A stretch of DNA of 35,415 nt, taken from Blastocatellia bacterium (lineage in GTDB: Bacteria > Acidobacteriota > Blastocatellia > HR10 > J050). The stretch's first letter is position 1, and each line of letters starts with the position of its first letter. The notes beneath the pieces were generated by a model, which was not told where the DNA came from, searched no databases, and worked only from the letters and a program-made list of their open reading frames with translations. Below, in pieces: positions 18,068-25,705 of this stretch. The stretch lies in NCBI GenBank assembly GCA_025054955.1, contig JANWZE010000045.1, positions 1 through 35,415 of the forward strand. The letters run 5' to 3'. The position numbers and the translations under genes were made by a program.

Positions 18068-18101
18068 GTTTGTAACGTATCCTACCGAAGGGGTTTGTAA
18101 C
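18068..18101 (-). promoter_or_regulatory. Direct repeats upstream of the ECF sigma gene
   Basis: GTTACAAAC (minus strand) occurs twice, at 18101-18093 and 18076-18068, 25 bases apart, starting 17 bases upstream of the sigma start codon. This could be an operator or part of an autoregulated ECF promoter; no function is shown. Confidence 0.4.
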
Positions 18102-18171
18102 ATGTTGACGCGATTCCAGTCAATGCAGGGAATGACACGCTAGTCAGGTCCTATGTACTGGGAAAGGAACT

Positions 18172-18369
18172 CAGCCCACGAAGTGGGCAACAGAGAGTAG
18201 CCCAGCGTGGAGCCACGCGGAAGGCTGGGTGTCGAGCCGCATTAATCGTCCAGCCTACGTAGTGGGCGACAGATTCGGCTGATCTCTGCCGCCCGTTTCA
18301 CGAGCTCAATTGATTGGTGGTGGCGCGAGCCCAGGGTTCCGCTCCCGCTTCACCCAGGGCTATTCTCTC
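18172..18369. repeat. Dispersed repeat pair and inverted partner
   Basis: CAGCCCACGAAGTGGGCAAC (18172-18191) and CAGCCTACGTAGTGGGCGAC (18251-18270) are near-identical palindromic units. The first is followed by GAGAGTAGCCCAGCGTGG...CTGGGT (18194-18230). An inverted relative, GAGCCCAGGGTTCCGCTCC...GGGCTATTCTCTC, lies at 18327-18369. Similar sequences are common between genes in Acidobacteria-like genomes. Confidence 0.6.
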
Positions 18370-18540
18370 GCGCCTGCTGCGGCAGGCTTACAGGGATTCC
18401 AGTAAAAGTGACCTGCGTAACACCGAAGTTGAGGGCTTGTATTTTCAATCAACCTGTGCTTAACCGGGTGTTTGATAGTAGCTCGTTCTGCTCGCAGAAG
18501 TGATCTAGCACCATTTGAATCTTGAACGCGAACTTTGGTT

Positions 18541-18638
18541 GACGGAGAATCGTCCATGAGCTTCGCGCTCGCCACGAACGATGAAAAAGAAATTCTTTCG
18601 CGTCTTTCGGGTTTTTCGTGGGCTATTTTCGCGGAGCG
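18541..18638 (+). repeat. Two-hairpin start-site element, copy E3
   Basis: Head GGAGAATCGTCCATG, first stem GAGC/GCTC, linker GCCACGAACGATGAAAAAG, weak second stem (AAAGAA/TTCTTT), then TTTTTCGTGGGCTATTTTCG and a terminal GGAG. No gene follows it directly. Confidence 0.65.
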
Positions 18639-18718
18639 ATAAATTCAAAGCACGAAATCCGAAACTCGATACAAATTCCAATGAGCGAGGTCCAAAAGTC
18701 AACATATTGAGTCAGGAA

Positions 18719-18769
18719 CTGCCCATGAGCTGAGGCACGCCACAAACGATGAAAATGTAATTTTCCGGC
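18719..18769 (+). repeat. Two-hairpin start-site element, copy E4 (short)
   Basis: CTGCCCATGAGC, GCCACAAACGATGAAAATG and a shortened 3' half. It abuts copy E5. Confidence 0.55.
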
Positions 18770-18838
18770 GAATCGCCCATGTGCGACAGCAGGCCACCAA
18801 TGATGAAAACCTGGGAGCGCCCGCTTCGAGCGGGCTAA
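18770..18838 (+). repeat. Two-hairpin start-site element, copy E5
   Basis: Head GAATCGCCCATG, first stem TGC/GCA, linker GGCCACCAATGATGAAAAC, and a strong second hairpin GCCCGCTTCGAGCGGGC at a position where other copies have a different stem. Confidence 0.6.
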
Positions 18839-19071
18839 CCGAGCAGGCAGATGCCCAGGCTCCTAGGGTTTTCGGGGGAGTTGCGTGGCATTTGTGATTC
18901 TTGAAGCCGCAACTCATAAACTGAAACCCGCAATCTGCAATCCACAATCGGTATGACACGCATGATATCTGTGAAAAAATCTCGGCGCCGTGAGGGAATT
19001 CGGCCCGGAATCTCGCCTTATTAACTGAGGGCTTGCGAGACGCTGGCCCCAAGTGAGACAAAGAAGGGATT

Positions 19072-19629
19072 ATGGAAAAGATTGATTCGCAGACGAGAAT
19101 AGAAAACCACCATCTTTTTGTTCCACTGGGCTATGGTCACAGGTGCGCTTATGGTCTTCGATTAGCACTCTCCGTGCTCTTGTTAATGGCGCTTATGAGT
19201 GCGGGCAGCCACCTGCCTCTCACCAAAGCCCAAGATGAGGCACTGCCTTTGATCTCCGTGCCGTCATTTCGGAATGGACGGATCATGCTGCCACGGGCCA
19301 GGGAAACACTTGAGGTGATAGTCACGAACCGGAATGGGATGCCGTTAAGGGACGTGGATGTGATCTTCATTGCTCCCGAGTCAGGCTCGACTGGCACATT
19401 TGCTGGAGCAACACCAGCGGGCGCGACTTATTTCCGAACGCGTACCAACGCCAATGGGATGGCCTCGGCCATGTTCACGGCCAACAACATACCGGGCGTT
19501 TATTTGGTAGATGCTGTCATCGAAGGGACGGAGGCTGCCACCAGTTTTGCCATCACGAATGTGCCGCGACAGACCCGTCCCAGACTGACAGCCGACGCGG
19601 CCCGCCGCCTGGTGAGCAACTGTTGCTGA
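19072..19629 (+). CDS. Exported protein with a bacterial Ig-like (Big-1) domain
   Basis: 185 residues; AAGGG precedes ATG 19072. After a polar ~30-residue N-terminal extension comes a hydrophobic stretch LRLALSVLLLMALMSAGSHLPLTKAQ, a late signal peptide or anchor. Residues ~60-165 form one Big-1-like beta-sandwich: VTNRNGMPLRDVDVIFIAPESGSTGTF, ATYFRTRTNANGMASAMFTANNIPGVYLVDAVIEG, ending SFAITNV. The C-terminus ends NCC. Big-1 domains occur in adhesins and surface proteins; here there is only one, so it may be a small envelope component. It is first of five plus-strand genes with strong SD sites. Confidence 0.75.
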   Translation: MEKIDSQTRIENHHLFVPLGYGHRCAYGLRLALSVLLLMALMSAGSHLPLTKAQDEALPLISVPSFRNGRIMLPRARETLEVIVTNRNGMPLRDVDVIFIAPESGSTGTFAGATPAGATYFRTRTNANGMASAMFTANNIPGVYLVDAVIEGTEAATSFAITNVPRQTRPRLTADAARRLVSNCC

Positions 19630-19798
19630 ACACCCGTGAGGATGAAACATTCCGGTCGGCTTTCGCGGGAAGGAACCAGTTGCTGCGGAGCCACGCCGGT
19701 TCACACGATTTGAAGTTTGGCCTGACCGATGGCAGAGGGATGTGTCGAGAAGTTCGCCATTGGGTACTTGTCAGGTCATCAAACAAGGAGACGAGACG

Positions 19799-20116
19799 AT
19801 GGCTGAATATGAACTGAAAGTTATTCCCAGTTCCACCAAGCCCAATGGAGAGGTGACGGTGGTTATCGGGTATCTTGCAGACCAAGATGAGATTTCGGCC
19901 AACGATTATCACCTCGCGGTATACAAGGAGTTACGCGGAGGAAGGTTGGGGAAGAGACAATGGAAAGCAGAGGGAACGATCGAAGGGGAAGGGTGGATCG
20001 TGCGAGATTATTTCGATGCTCCCTCTCAACCAGGGAAATATAGGATAGTGGCCAGATGGACATTGGATGGCGAAACCCTTGCACAACTCGACACAGGGCT
20101 ATCCGTGCGAGATTAG
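19799..20116 (+). CDS. Small protein of unknown function, probable beta-sandwich
   Basis: 105 residues from ATG 19799, with AAGGAG 8 bases upstream; the frame extends further but without initiation signals. MAEYELKVIPSSTKPNGEVTVVIGYLADQDEISANDYHLAVYKELRGG...PGKYRIVARWTLDGETLAQLDTGLSVRD alternates hydrophobic residues as in Ig-like or CopC-like folds. There is no signal peptide and no cysteine. No family recognised. It lies 169 bases after the Big-1 protein and 73 before the next gene. Confidence 0.7.
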   Translation: MAEYELKVIPSSTKPNGEVTVVIGYLADQDEISANDYHLAVYKELRGGRLGKRQWKAEGTIEGEGWIVRDYFDAPSQPGKYRIVARWTLDGETLAQLDTGLSVRD

Positions 20117-20189
20117 CCGTCTTCGTTATGGGTGTCAGAAGGCTAATGACGAGTTGTTCTCAACGACCAAGCTCAAGGAGGATTAAGCG

Positions 20190-20594
20190 ATGCCAGACAT
20201 AACTCGAACAGTCAAGGGTGGCGTGGACGAGGATAATGATGTACAGGATGAGATCATTTTCTCGGTTGTGCCGGAAGAGAAACAGCTCTTTCAACATCCA
20301 GGAGAAGCTAAGTACGCGGTTCAGGTCGAGAATAATTGGTCAGAGAGCATCCAGGTTCTTCGGTGGCGTGCGGACGTGCAAGGCGAGGGAGAATATGAGT
20401 TATTACCTGGGTCCATCGAGCCAGGGGCTCGCATAACAATGGACCACATCATTGTCAGACATGGTGGTGACCCACATCCCAGGGTGCCAATTTTAGAGGT
20501 TGAAAAAGTTGTAAAATACAGAGTGGCCATCAGCGAACTGCGGTATCCTGTCGAGCTTCGCGTCAAGGCTGACTGTCAGTCGAGGGGACAGTGA
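20190..20594 (+). CDS. Small protein of unknown function, probable beta-sandwich
   Basis: 134 residues; a full AAGGAGG SD precedes ATG 20190. The acidic N-terminus (GGVDEDNDVQDEIIFSVVPEEKQLF) leads to KYAVQVENNWSESIQVLRWRADVQGEGEYELLPGSIEPGARITMDHIIV and VVKYRVAISELRYPVELRVKADCQ. The strand pattern is beta-rich. No signal peptide; one cysteine. It looks like a sibling in design of the preceding 105-residue protein, but I see no direct sequence similarity. Confidence 0.72.
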   Translation: MPDITRTVKGGVDEDNDVQDEIIFSVVPEEKQLFQHPGEAKYAVQVENNWSESIQVLRWRADVQGEGEYELLPGSIEPGARITMDHIIVRHGGDPHPRVPILEVEKVVKYRVAISELRYPVELRVKADCQSRGQ

Positions 20595-20620
20595 AGGCAA
20601 CTACGCTCAAGGAGAGAACT

Positions 20621-20935
20621 ATGATGAGCAAGAGCGTTCTCATTTTGCCGACTCTCTTTGCTGTCAGCTTGTCCGCGAGCATCTCAGCTTCTTCAGGAGT
20701 ATTGGGACGGAGAAGCAGCAACAACGACGGGAACCAGCCCGATTCATTACCTATCGTCAAAGACGATGGGGTTTCACACGGTATGTCCTTAGCGTCCCTG
20801 GGGGCGCAACCTTCCAGCGTGCTGCCTTTCATTCAAAGCTTGCAGGCAAGGATGCGTGCGCTCCCAGGAATTTCCGTCCTGGCAGGCGGCAGTGGCACTC
20901 ATTCAGTACATGAGCAAAACTGTTTGTTCCAATAA
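20621..20935 (+). CDS. Small exported protein of unknown function
   Basis: 104 residues from ATG 20621 (or 20624), with AAGGAG 7 bases upstream. MMSKSVLILPTLFAVSLSASISASSG is a signal peptide. The mature part is Ser/Gly-rich and ends with GISVLAGGSGTHSVHEQNCLFQ. It begins 26 bases after the preceding stop. No family recognised. Confidence 0.6.
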   Translation: MMSKSVLILPTLFAVSLSASISASSGVLGRRSSNNDGNQPDSLPIVKDDGVSHGMSLASLGAQPSSVLPFIQSLQARMRALPGISVLAGGSGTHSVHEQNCLFQ

Positions 20936-20985
20936 GGATGTTTTGATGAATTTAATTCTAAAGACTCAAAAGGAGGAATCAGGTT

Positions 20986-22593
20986 ATGAAACGTACAGTA
21001 GTGATGGTTGTACTGATGACGCTTTGTCAAATGTCGATGAGTTTCGCCCAAAGCCCGCAACCGATGAGGTATCAGGGCGTGCTCACGGATGCTCAGGGTC
21101 GTCCGCTTCCCGATGGCCCCGTTTCACTCACATTTCGTTTGTATGATGTCGCCGCAGGGGGGACGGCGCTGTGGGAAGAAACGCAGCCGGTGACGGTCAC
21201 GAGCGGCGTGTTCAGTGTGATGTTGGGACGTGTCAAGCCGCTCGATGTGCCGCCGGAGAAGCCGTATTGGTTGGGGATCACCGTGGGCAACGGCGCTGAG
21301 CTGGCCCAGCGTGCGCAACTAACGGCTTCGCGCCGCAACTTGAGGTGGAAACCGCTCGATAACTCGAATCTGATCCCAAATTCTCAGAGATCCCCATGTT
21401 GTTGCGAGTGTGCTAGCCAACGAGGAGGTGTCACGAAAATAGAACCCTCCAGCGTGCAGCTAGAAGGCCCAGGAGAAACGAAAGGGGGAGACAGCGTTCT
21501 TTCTTATGTCGATCACAAAGTTGTTATTACAAAGAATGCGCCAGGGGGTCAGTCCAGCGCGCCAGGTGAGCTAGCCCAACGTCCTTTACCAGTCGTTCTA
21601 TACTTTGGACGGGATATGACAGGGAGCAACACGGCTGGGGCGTTCCTCGATGTCTCGGGCATCAGGCCGAGCCTATTTGCCCAAAAAAGGCCGCCTGGGC
21701 AATCCGGCAAACTCACCACCACCGACGTCATAAACGAGCAGCAGGAAATTTTGAATCAGTCGGCTGCCGACGCGCAGACTGTTCTGCCTGTGGAGTTGTC
21801 CCAATTCTTGCAGCAGCAGCAAAGCAATCCGGCCATCTGGGGACACGCTGCCATGCCCGATACGGGGGCGATTTTAGGTCAGATTAGTTTAACCACCAGC
21901 ACCTCTTCAGCCGTGCGAGGCGTCCATCAAGGGCTCGGCGTGGGCGTGCTCGGGCAGATCGCCAACAGCATGAGCACGGCGCCCGCCGTGTGGGGCGTCT
22001 CCGACGGGACCGGTTCGGGCGTGGCGGCGACCATGACGGGCAATGGGACGGGCTTGCTGGTTGATCACAACGGAGCGACGGGCAATCTGGCAGTCTTTCG
22101 CAGCAGCAATGCCAATCGTGTGCGCTTCGACAAAACGGGACGGGGCTTCTTCAACGGCGGCACGCAAAATAGCGGCGCGGATGTGGCCGAAGCCTTTGAA
22201 GTCGAAGGGTCCGTGCACGCCTACGAGCCGGGCGATGTGTTGGTGATCTCCACGCGCACGGATCGCACGGTGGAGAAAAGCCGCGAGCCGTACTCCACGT
22301 TAGTAGCCGGCGTGTATTCGACCAAGTCCGGCGTGCTGCTGACGGAGCGAAGTATGGACGATGCGCACGAAGACACGGTGCCGCTGGGCATCGTTGGCGT
22401 GATTCCCACCAAGGTGAGCGCTGAGAATGGCCCGATCCGTCGTGGTGATTTGTTGGTGACATCGAGCCTTCCTGGCCACGCCATGAAGGCCACAGATCAG
22501 AGCCGTTTGGTGGGCGCGGTGCTGGGCAAAGCATTGGAGAATTTTGACGGCCAGGGGACGGGCGTGATCCGCGTGCTGGTCAGCGTCAAGTGA
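20986..22593 (+). CDS. Exported fibre-like surface protein
   Basis: 535 residues; AAGGAGGA precedes ATG 20986. Signal peptide MKRTVVMVVLMTLCQMSMSFAQ. Residues ~24-110 (MRYQGVLTDAQGRPLPDGPVSLTFRLYDVAAGGTALWEETQPVTVTSGVFSVMLG) form the beta domain that opens many predicted surface-fibre proteins. A middle region contains an odd CCCEC cluster (~138-143), Gln-rich stretches, and repeated AVRGVHQGLGVGVLGQIAN/AVWGVSDGTGSGVAATM motifs. The C-terminal ~145 residues (DVAEAFEVEG...EPGDVLVIS...GVYSTKSGVL...VKVSAENGPIRRGDLLVTSSLPGHAM...GAVLGKALE) are a domain often seen at the end of such proteins, possibly for trimer assembly or self-cleavage. Function unknown; it is the last of the five-gene set. Confidence 0.78.
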   Translation: MKRTVVMVVLMTLCQMSMSFAQSPQPMRYQGVLTDAQGRPLPDGPVSLTFRLYDVAAGGTALWEETQPVTVTSGVFSVMLGRVKPLDVPPEKPYWLGITVGNGAELAQRAQLTASRRNLRWKPLDNSNLIPNSQRSPCCCECASQRGGVTKIEPSSVQLEGPGETKGGDSVLSYVDHKVVITKNAPGGQSSAPGELAQRPLPVVLYFGRDMTGSNTAGAFLDVSGIRPSLFAQKRPPGQSGKLTTTDVINEQQEILNQSAADAQTVLPVELSQFLQQQQSNPAIWGHAAMPDTGAILGQISLTTSTSSAVRGVHQGLGVGVLGQIANSMSTAPAVWGVSDGTGSGVAATMTGNGTGLLVDHNGATGNLAVFRSSNANRVRFDKTGRGFFNGGTQNSGADVAEAFEVEGSVHAYEPGDVLVISTRTDRTVEKSREPYSTLVAGVYSTKSGVLLTERSMDDAHEDTVPLGIVGVIPTKVSAENGPIRRGDLLVTSSLPGHAMKATDQSRLVGAVLGKALENFDGQGTGVIRVLVSVK

Positions 22594-22778
22594 GCAGTGA
22601 TGGAACACAGTTGGACAATCCACGAATGGCGCGAATAGACGCAAATGGAATGAAGCGGTCTGAGAAACTTTTGGCGTGGATTCGCGCCGATTCGCGGAGT
22701 CAATAACTCTTCTGATCGTCAGGTTCCTGGCGCGTTACTTCCTCGTCGGCTATAACCCTCCTACGGAGGCTCAGAGCT

Positions 22779-23015
22779 ATGAGGTCTTTGGATGGACTTG
22801 CCGAGCAGATCAACAATCTGTGCAACCAGGAGAATGCCGCGTTGCTTCGGAAGCTTGGCACTCGGGAATACCAAGACGCTCACCGATGACTGCGAGTCGC
22901 TATCGAGGCGGGATTGGCTCATGAGGAGAGGCTGCACCAATCCGAAGAAGATGTGCGGGCTAAGCTGCACCAAATCCGTGAGCAAGTCGCCTCCAAGTGC
23001 TTTTCAGGTGCATAG
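22779..23015 (+). pseudogene. Small helical protein gene interrupted by in-frame TGA
   Basis: GGAGG lies 9 bases before ATG 22779. The frame reads MRSLDGLAEQINNLCNQENAALLRKLGTREYQDAHR, TGA at 22887-22889, then LRVAIEAGLAHEERLHQSEEDVRAKLHQIREQVASKCFSGA and TAG. Both halves are charged and helical and continue one another, so TGA probably replaces CGA (Arg). The intact product would be 78 residues. No family recognised; the size and the accessory neighbourhood suggest a toxin-antitoxin component, which is a guess. Confidence 0.45.
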
Positions 23016-23261
23016 CCGGAAGAGCTACGCTGAAGGGCTAGGCTGAATTTCTCCAAACACACTTTGATGCTCAACCCCAATATCTCAATTTTCGGTCTGC
23101 GTCCGCAGTTGCACATGAGAGTTGTTTAAGACGCCTTCCTCCTGATCGTCACCTCTCAAGTTCTGATGTAGCGGCGGCTCGTCTTCGCAGGCCAAGGATC
23201 AAGCGCACGACAGACTCATACTGAAGCCTCTTCGTCGCAGCCATCCCCGAACCGACGTGAT

Positions 23262-23507
23262 TTACTCCTGTGACGCATCGAGAATCTCAATGCCGATCAA
23301 CTCCTTTCCCCGGTAATCGTACACAAGGCCGTTTTCGGCATCATCTTCACTATGAGTGGGAGCCACTCCTTCCTTGAAGCATAAATAGAGCGTGTCCACA
23401 TCGGCATCGTACTCAATCCGCACCGGCAGCACGGGGAGTTCCACACGTTCTGCCGCCAACATGAGTAAACGACTCGGGCTGACTCTTATTGCTTTCCTTC
23501 GTGCCAT
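23262..23507 (-). CDS. DUF2283 family protein, probable antitoxin partner
   Basis: 81 residues. RIEYDADVDTLYLCFKEG...SEDDAENGLVYDYRGKELIGIEILDAS is the DUF2283 motif set (EYD..vD.LYi.F, D..G..vGiEILDAS). The N-terminal 25 residues are basic. The start (ATG 23507) lies inside the last 22 bases of the upstream toxin-like frame, a usual arrangement for coupled small operons. DUF2283 proteins often follow genes like that one and are presumed antitoxins. Confidence 0.8.
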   Translation of the reverse strand: MARRKAIRVSPSRLLMLAAERVELPVLPVRIEYDADVDTLYLCFKEGVAPTHSEDDAENGLVYDYRGKELIGIEILDASQE

Positions 23508-23833
23508 ATCACTTGCCTTTTATTGACTCTCGGCTTGATATAAGCTGTGATGATAAACCCATCACGCTGGCCTATCTCGCCATAGACTACATGCAGGTAC
23601 TTCGATCAGCCCAGTGATGAGACCCGTAACGGCGAGCCTCGGTGACCAAGCAGCATATACGTCGGCTGCTCAACGGCATCAAGCACCGTGTCATAGTAAG
23701 CAGTCATATAAGGTCGCCGATCAACAATGTGATCCCATCTCTCTTCCGTAAGACGAATGGGGACATGGTTGATTGAGTATTCTGTGTCAAGAAACATTCT
23801 TGCTTGATGGGTGAAGATACCATGCACAGACAC
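23486..23833 (-). pseudogene. Toxin-like nuclease gene with premature TGA (partner of DUF2283)
   Basis: Residues 1-75 read ...TEYSINHVPIRLTEERWDHIVDRRPYMTAYYDTVLDAVEQPTYMLLGHRGSPLRVSSLG, then TGA (23608-23606), then in the same frame SKYLHVVYGEIGQRDGFIITAYIKPRVNKRQVIW to a stop at 23486. IRLTEERW.HI and the C-terminal YLHVVYGE....GFIITAY are the two halves of a family usually paired with DUF2283 (phage-Barnase-EndoU/RelE-like nucleases). TGA most simply comes from CGA (Arg). The gene start may be ATG 23797 rather than 23833. As it stands, only the N-terminal half would be made, so the toxin is probably inactive. Confidence 0.7.
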
Positions 23834-23925
23834 TCATCGCCGATGATGAACTCACCGTGATCAACTTTCCGCGCTTGACAAAAGACTCATCATCAGAGAT
23901 AAGTGTGAATCAACTTGGACAGCAT

Positions 23926-24010
23926 GGGAGTCGCCCATGAGCTTACCCTCGCCACGAAGCATGAAAATGAAGCAAAGGTGGGAGCCGCCTGTGCCACATT
24001 CTCAAAGGGA
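23926..24010 (+). repeat. Two-hairpin start-site element, copy E6
   Basis: Head GGGAGTCGCCCATGAGC, linker GCCACGAAGCATGAAAATG, a second hairpin with altered stem (GGTGGGAGCCGCC), tail CACATTCTCAAAGGGA, which is shared with the head of copy E7. Confidence 0.7.
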
Positions 24011-24130
24011 ATCGCCCATGAGCTTACCCTCGCCACGTTGAAGGAAGTGATTCGTGTCGTTCGCTACGACGCGAGAGAAACGATGAAAAACGCCACTGGC
24101 GCGAACGCCTGTGCCACATTCACAAAGGGA
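24008..24130 (+). repeat. Two-hairpin start-site element, copy E7 (hybrid)
   Basis: Starts with the type-2 head GGGAATCGCCCATGAGC and continues into a type-1 stem GTCGT/ACGAC, the linker GAGAAACGATGAAAAACGCC, the second hairpin and tail ACAAAGGGAG. The terminal GGGAG is the SD of the metalloprotease-like gene at 24139. Confidence 0.7.
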
Positions 24131-24142
24131 GAAAACGTATGA
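24083..24142 (+). other. Short leader frame inside element E7, overlapping the next start by ATGA
   Basis: ATG 24083 opens MKNATGANACATFTKGENV and ends at TGA 24140-24142, sharing ATGA with the start at 24139. The same peptide (MKNATG.NACATF) is readable in copies E10 and E13, but reading frames differ in copies E2, E6 and E14, so conservation probably reflects the DNA/RNA element. Translation would couple to the downstream gene if it occurs. Confidence 0.3.
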
Positions 24143-25575
24143 AAAACATTTTGCCAATACTGATCACGCTCGTCATCACCATCGGCCTCCTAGCGCCGAT
24201 TGGCGTGCAGTCAACTCCGGGTCAGGAGGACCAGTCACTTGAAGCGCCGGACCTATTGGACTTGAGCCGCGTTGAGAACTCACACCTTGCGCCCTGCTTC
24301 GATGCGCTTTCGGCAAACTATCAGGTGGATCAGACGGCCAATACGCTGACCTCTTTTGAAATCAGGCCGTTTGTGTTTGTGTCCGATCAACGCTCCACGT
24401 CAAAAATTCTCATGGGGGTGGGAACGTCTACGGTGGATCATATCAGTCTTGACGCTTCAAAGATCGTCAATTGGTTTGACAACACCCCCGTCATCCTGCG
24501 AGACGACGGCATGGATCCGGACGAGCGCGCGAACGACCGGCTGTTCACCGGCAACTTACGCTTGGCTAATCCGCCCACCCAGGCGTCCAGCGTGCAGGTG
24601 ATCCGTAATCTGACCTTCACGCTTCATCTGAAGAATGGCAGGGTCCAGGAGGTCACCGAGGACGTGGCCAGTTCGATTGGAGTAATTAACACACTGCGAA
24701 ACGTGCCTGTCACCTCGGTCGCCTCGAATGTTTTCAGAACAAGCAATGTTGTCAACATTGTCCGGCAAAACCTCCTGGAAGGAACCTATCCTCTTATCGG
24801 TATCAACTTCTTCACCGCCGCGCAGACGTTCTATCGGAATTTCCCCGATCAGTTCGATTGGCTCGTGTTTTTCCACATTTACAACGGTCGCGGCTCCCCC
24901 GCAGGAAGTTACACGCAGGTGAGCAACTCCATCCAGGGCATCGGTCAGCAGATCATTAATAGAGCCAATGAATACGGAAGTCGAGGAAGATTGCGGGGCA
25001 TCATCTCCCTTTTCTTTAAGCATGCCGCGCCCATGTCGCACGAGATCTTTCACACCTGGGGCGTGTATGGCTTCGGTGCGCTCGGACTGGCTTCATCGGT
25101 GGGTGGAGGGGGACATTGGGGCGCGTTGGCCAATGCAACGAATCACACGGTCTTTGGTTTTCCTCTGACCCTGAGAAGCCTCACGCGAACTGCGAACGGA
25201 AATTTCTGCGGTCCTTGGGGGTCGGGGCCGATCCTCGGGCTGGAACTCTACCTCATGGGACTGGCGCCGGCCAGCGAAATCGGAATCTATCAATACGTCG
25301 TCGACTCCGCCTTCGTGGGCTTCAACTGCAACGGCTACGAGTTTTCAGGCTCCCGGATTGCCACGCTCGATCAGAATGCGGTGATCACTGCGTTTGGCCC
25401 GCGAGTGCCGGCCCACCCGGATCAGAGCGACTTCCGCGCGGCGGTGATCGTTGTGTCCAATCGCGCGCTGGTGCCGGCCGAGTGGGATTATGTGTCGAGG
25501 TGGTTCGAAGATCATGCCAGCACATTCCCTAGGGACTTCGCTGGACGGGCGCGGATCTCCTATCAGCTTCAGTAA
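24139..25575 (+). CDS. Exported putative zinc metalloprotease (HEIFH motif)
   Basis: 478 residues; GGGAG precedes ATG 24139. Signal peptide MKNILPILITLVITIGLLAPIGVQS. The N-terminal half includes VILRDDGMDPDERANDRLFTGNLRL, resembling an Ig-like domain with a calcium-type DDG....D..ND.L.T loop. The C-terminal half has PMSHEIFHTWG (His301, Glu302, His305), then GGGGHWGALANATNH with candidate third ligands, and LELYLMGLAPASEIG. The combination of HExxH, a downstream HW and a LELYLMGL motif recurs in secreted proteins of Acidobacteria and relatives; I know no named family for it. Extracellular proteolysis is inferred from the motif alone. Confidence 0.7.
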   Translation: MKNILPILITLVITIGLLAPIGVQSTPGQEDQSLEAPDLLDLSRVENSHLAPCFDALSANYQVDQTANTLTSFEIRPFVFVSDQRSTSKILMGVGTSTVDHISLDASKIVNWFDNTPVILRDDGMDPDERANDRLFTGNLRLANPPTQASSVQVIRNLTFTLHLKNGRVQEVTEDVASSIGVINTLRNVPVTSVASNVFRTSNVVNIVRQNLLEGTYPLIGINFFTAAQTFYRNFPDQFDWLVFFHIYNGRGSPAGSYTQVSNSIQGIGQQIINRANEYGSRGRLRGIISLFFKHAAPMSHEIFHTWGVYGFGALGLASSVGGGGHWGALANATNHTVFGFPLTLRSLTRTANGNFCGPWGSGPILGLELYLMGLAPASEIGIYQYVVDSAFVGFNCNGYEFSGSRIATLDQNAVITAFGPRVPAHPDQSDFRAAVIVVSNRALVPAEWDYVSRWFEDHASTFPRDFAGRARISYQLQ

Positions 25576-25705
25576 AAATGAAACCGCTGCTGAATCCGGA
25601 TGCTCGCCGATTCAACGCGATCATCGGCGCGCATCGGCGGTCTATTTTCAGGTTGCATCGAGGAGCCAGTCGGTTCTTTGCAAGCGTGGCCCGCTTCTCC
25701 ACCTT

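Larger units (their letters stand above)
18052..19071. other. Gene-free, repeat-rich interval
   Basis: No plausible coding region was found in this kilobase. It holds the direct repeats of the sigma upstream region, two AGCC(C/T)ACG(A/T)AGTGGGC copies with an inverted partner, three start-site elements, a stretch of simple direct repeats around 18640-18690, and a CGCAATCTGCAATCCACAATC-like tract near 18930-18950. Short open frames here have repeat-derived sequence and no initiation signals. Confidence 0.6.

Noticed and set aside
22887-23608. TGA recoding (selenocysteine or Trp) in this organism
   Set aside because: Many intact genes here end in TGA and Trp is encoded by TGG; the two internal TGAs lie where Arg (CGA) fits and no SECIS-like structure was evident.
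24083-24142. Conserved leader peptide MKNATG.NACATF as a real small protein
   Set aside because: The same DNA is read in different frames in other copies and indels are frequent, so the conservation is better explained by the nucleotide element.
23834-24142. 75-codon open frame ahead of the metalloprotease gene
   Set aside because: It is made almost entirely of the repeated elements and has no independent coding character.
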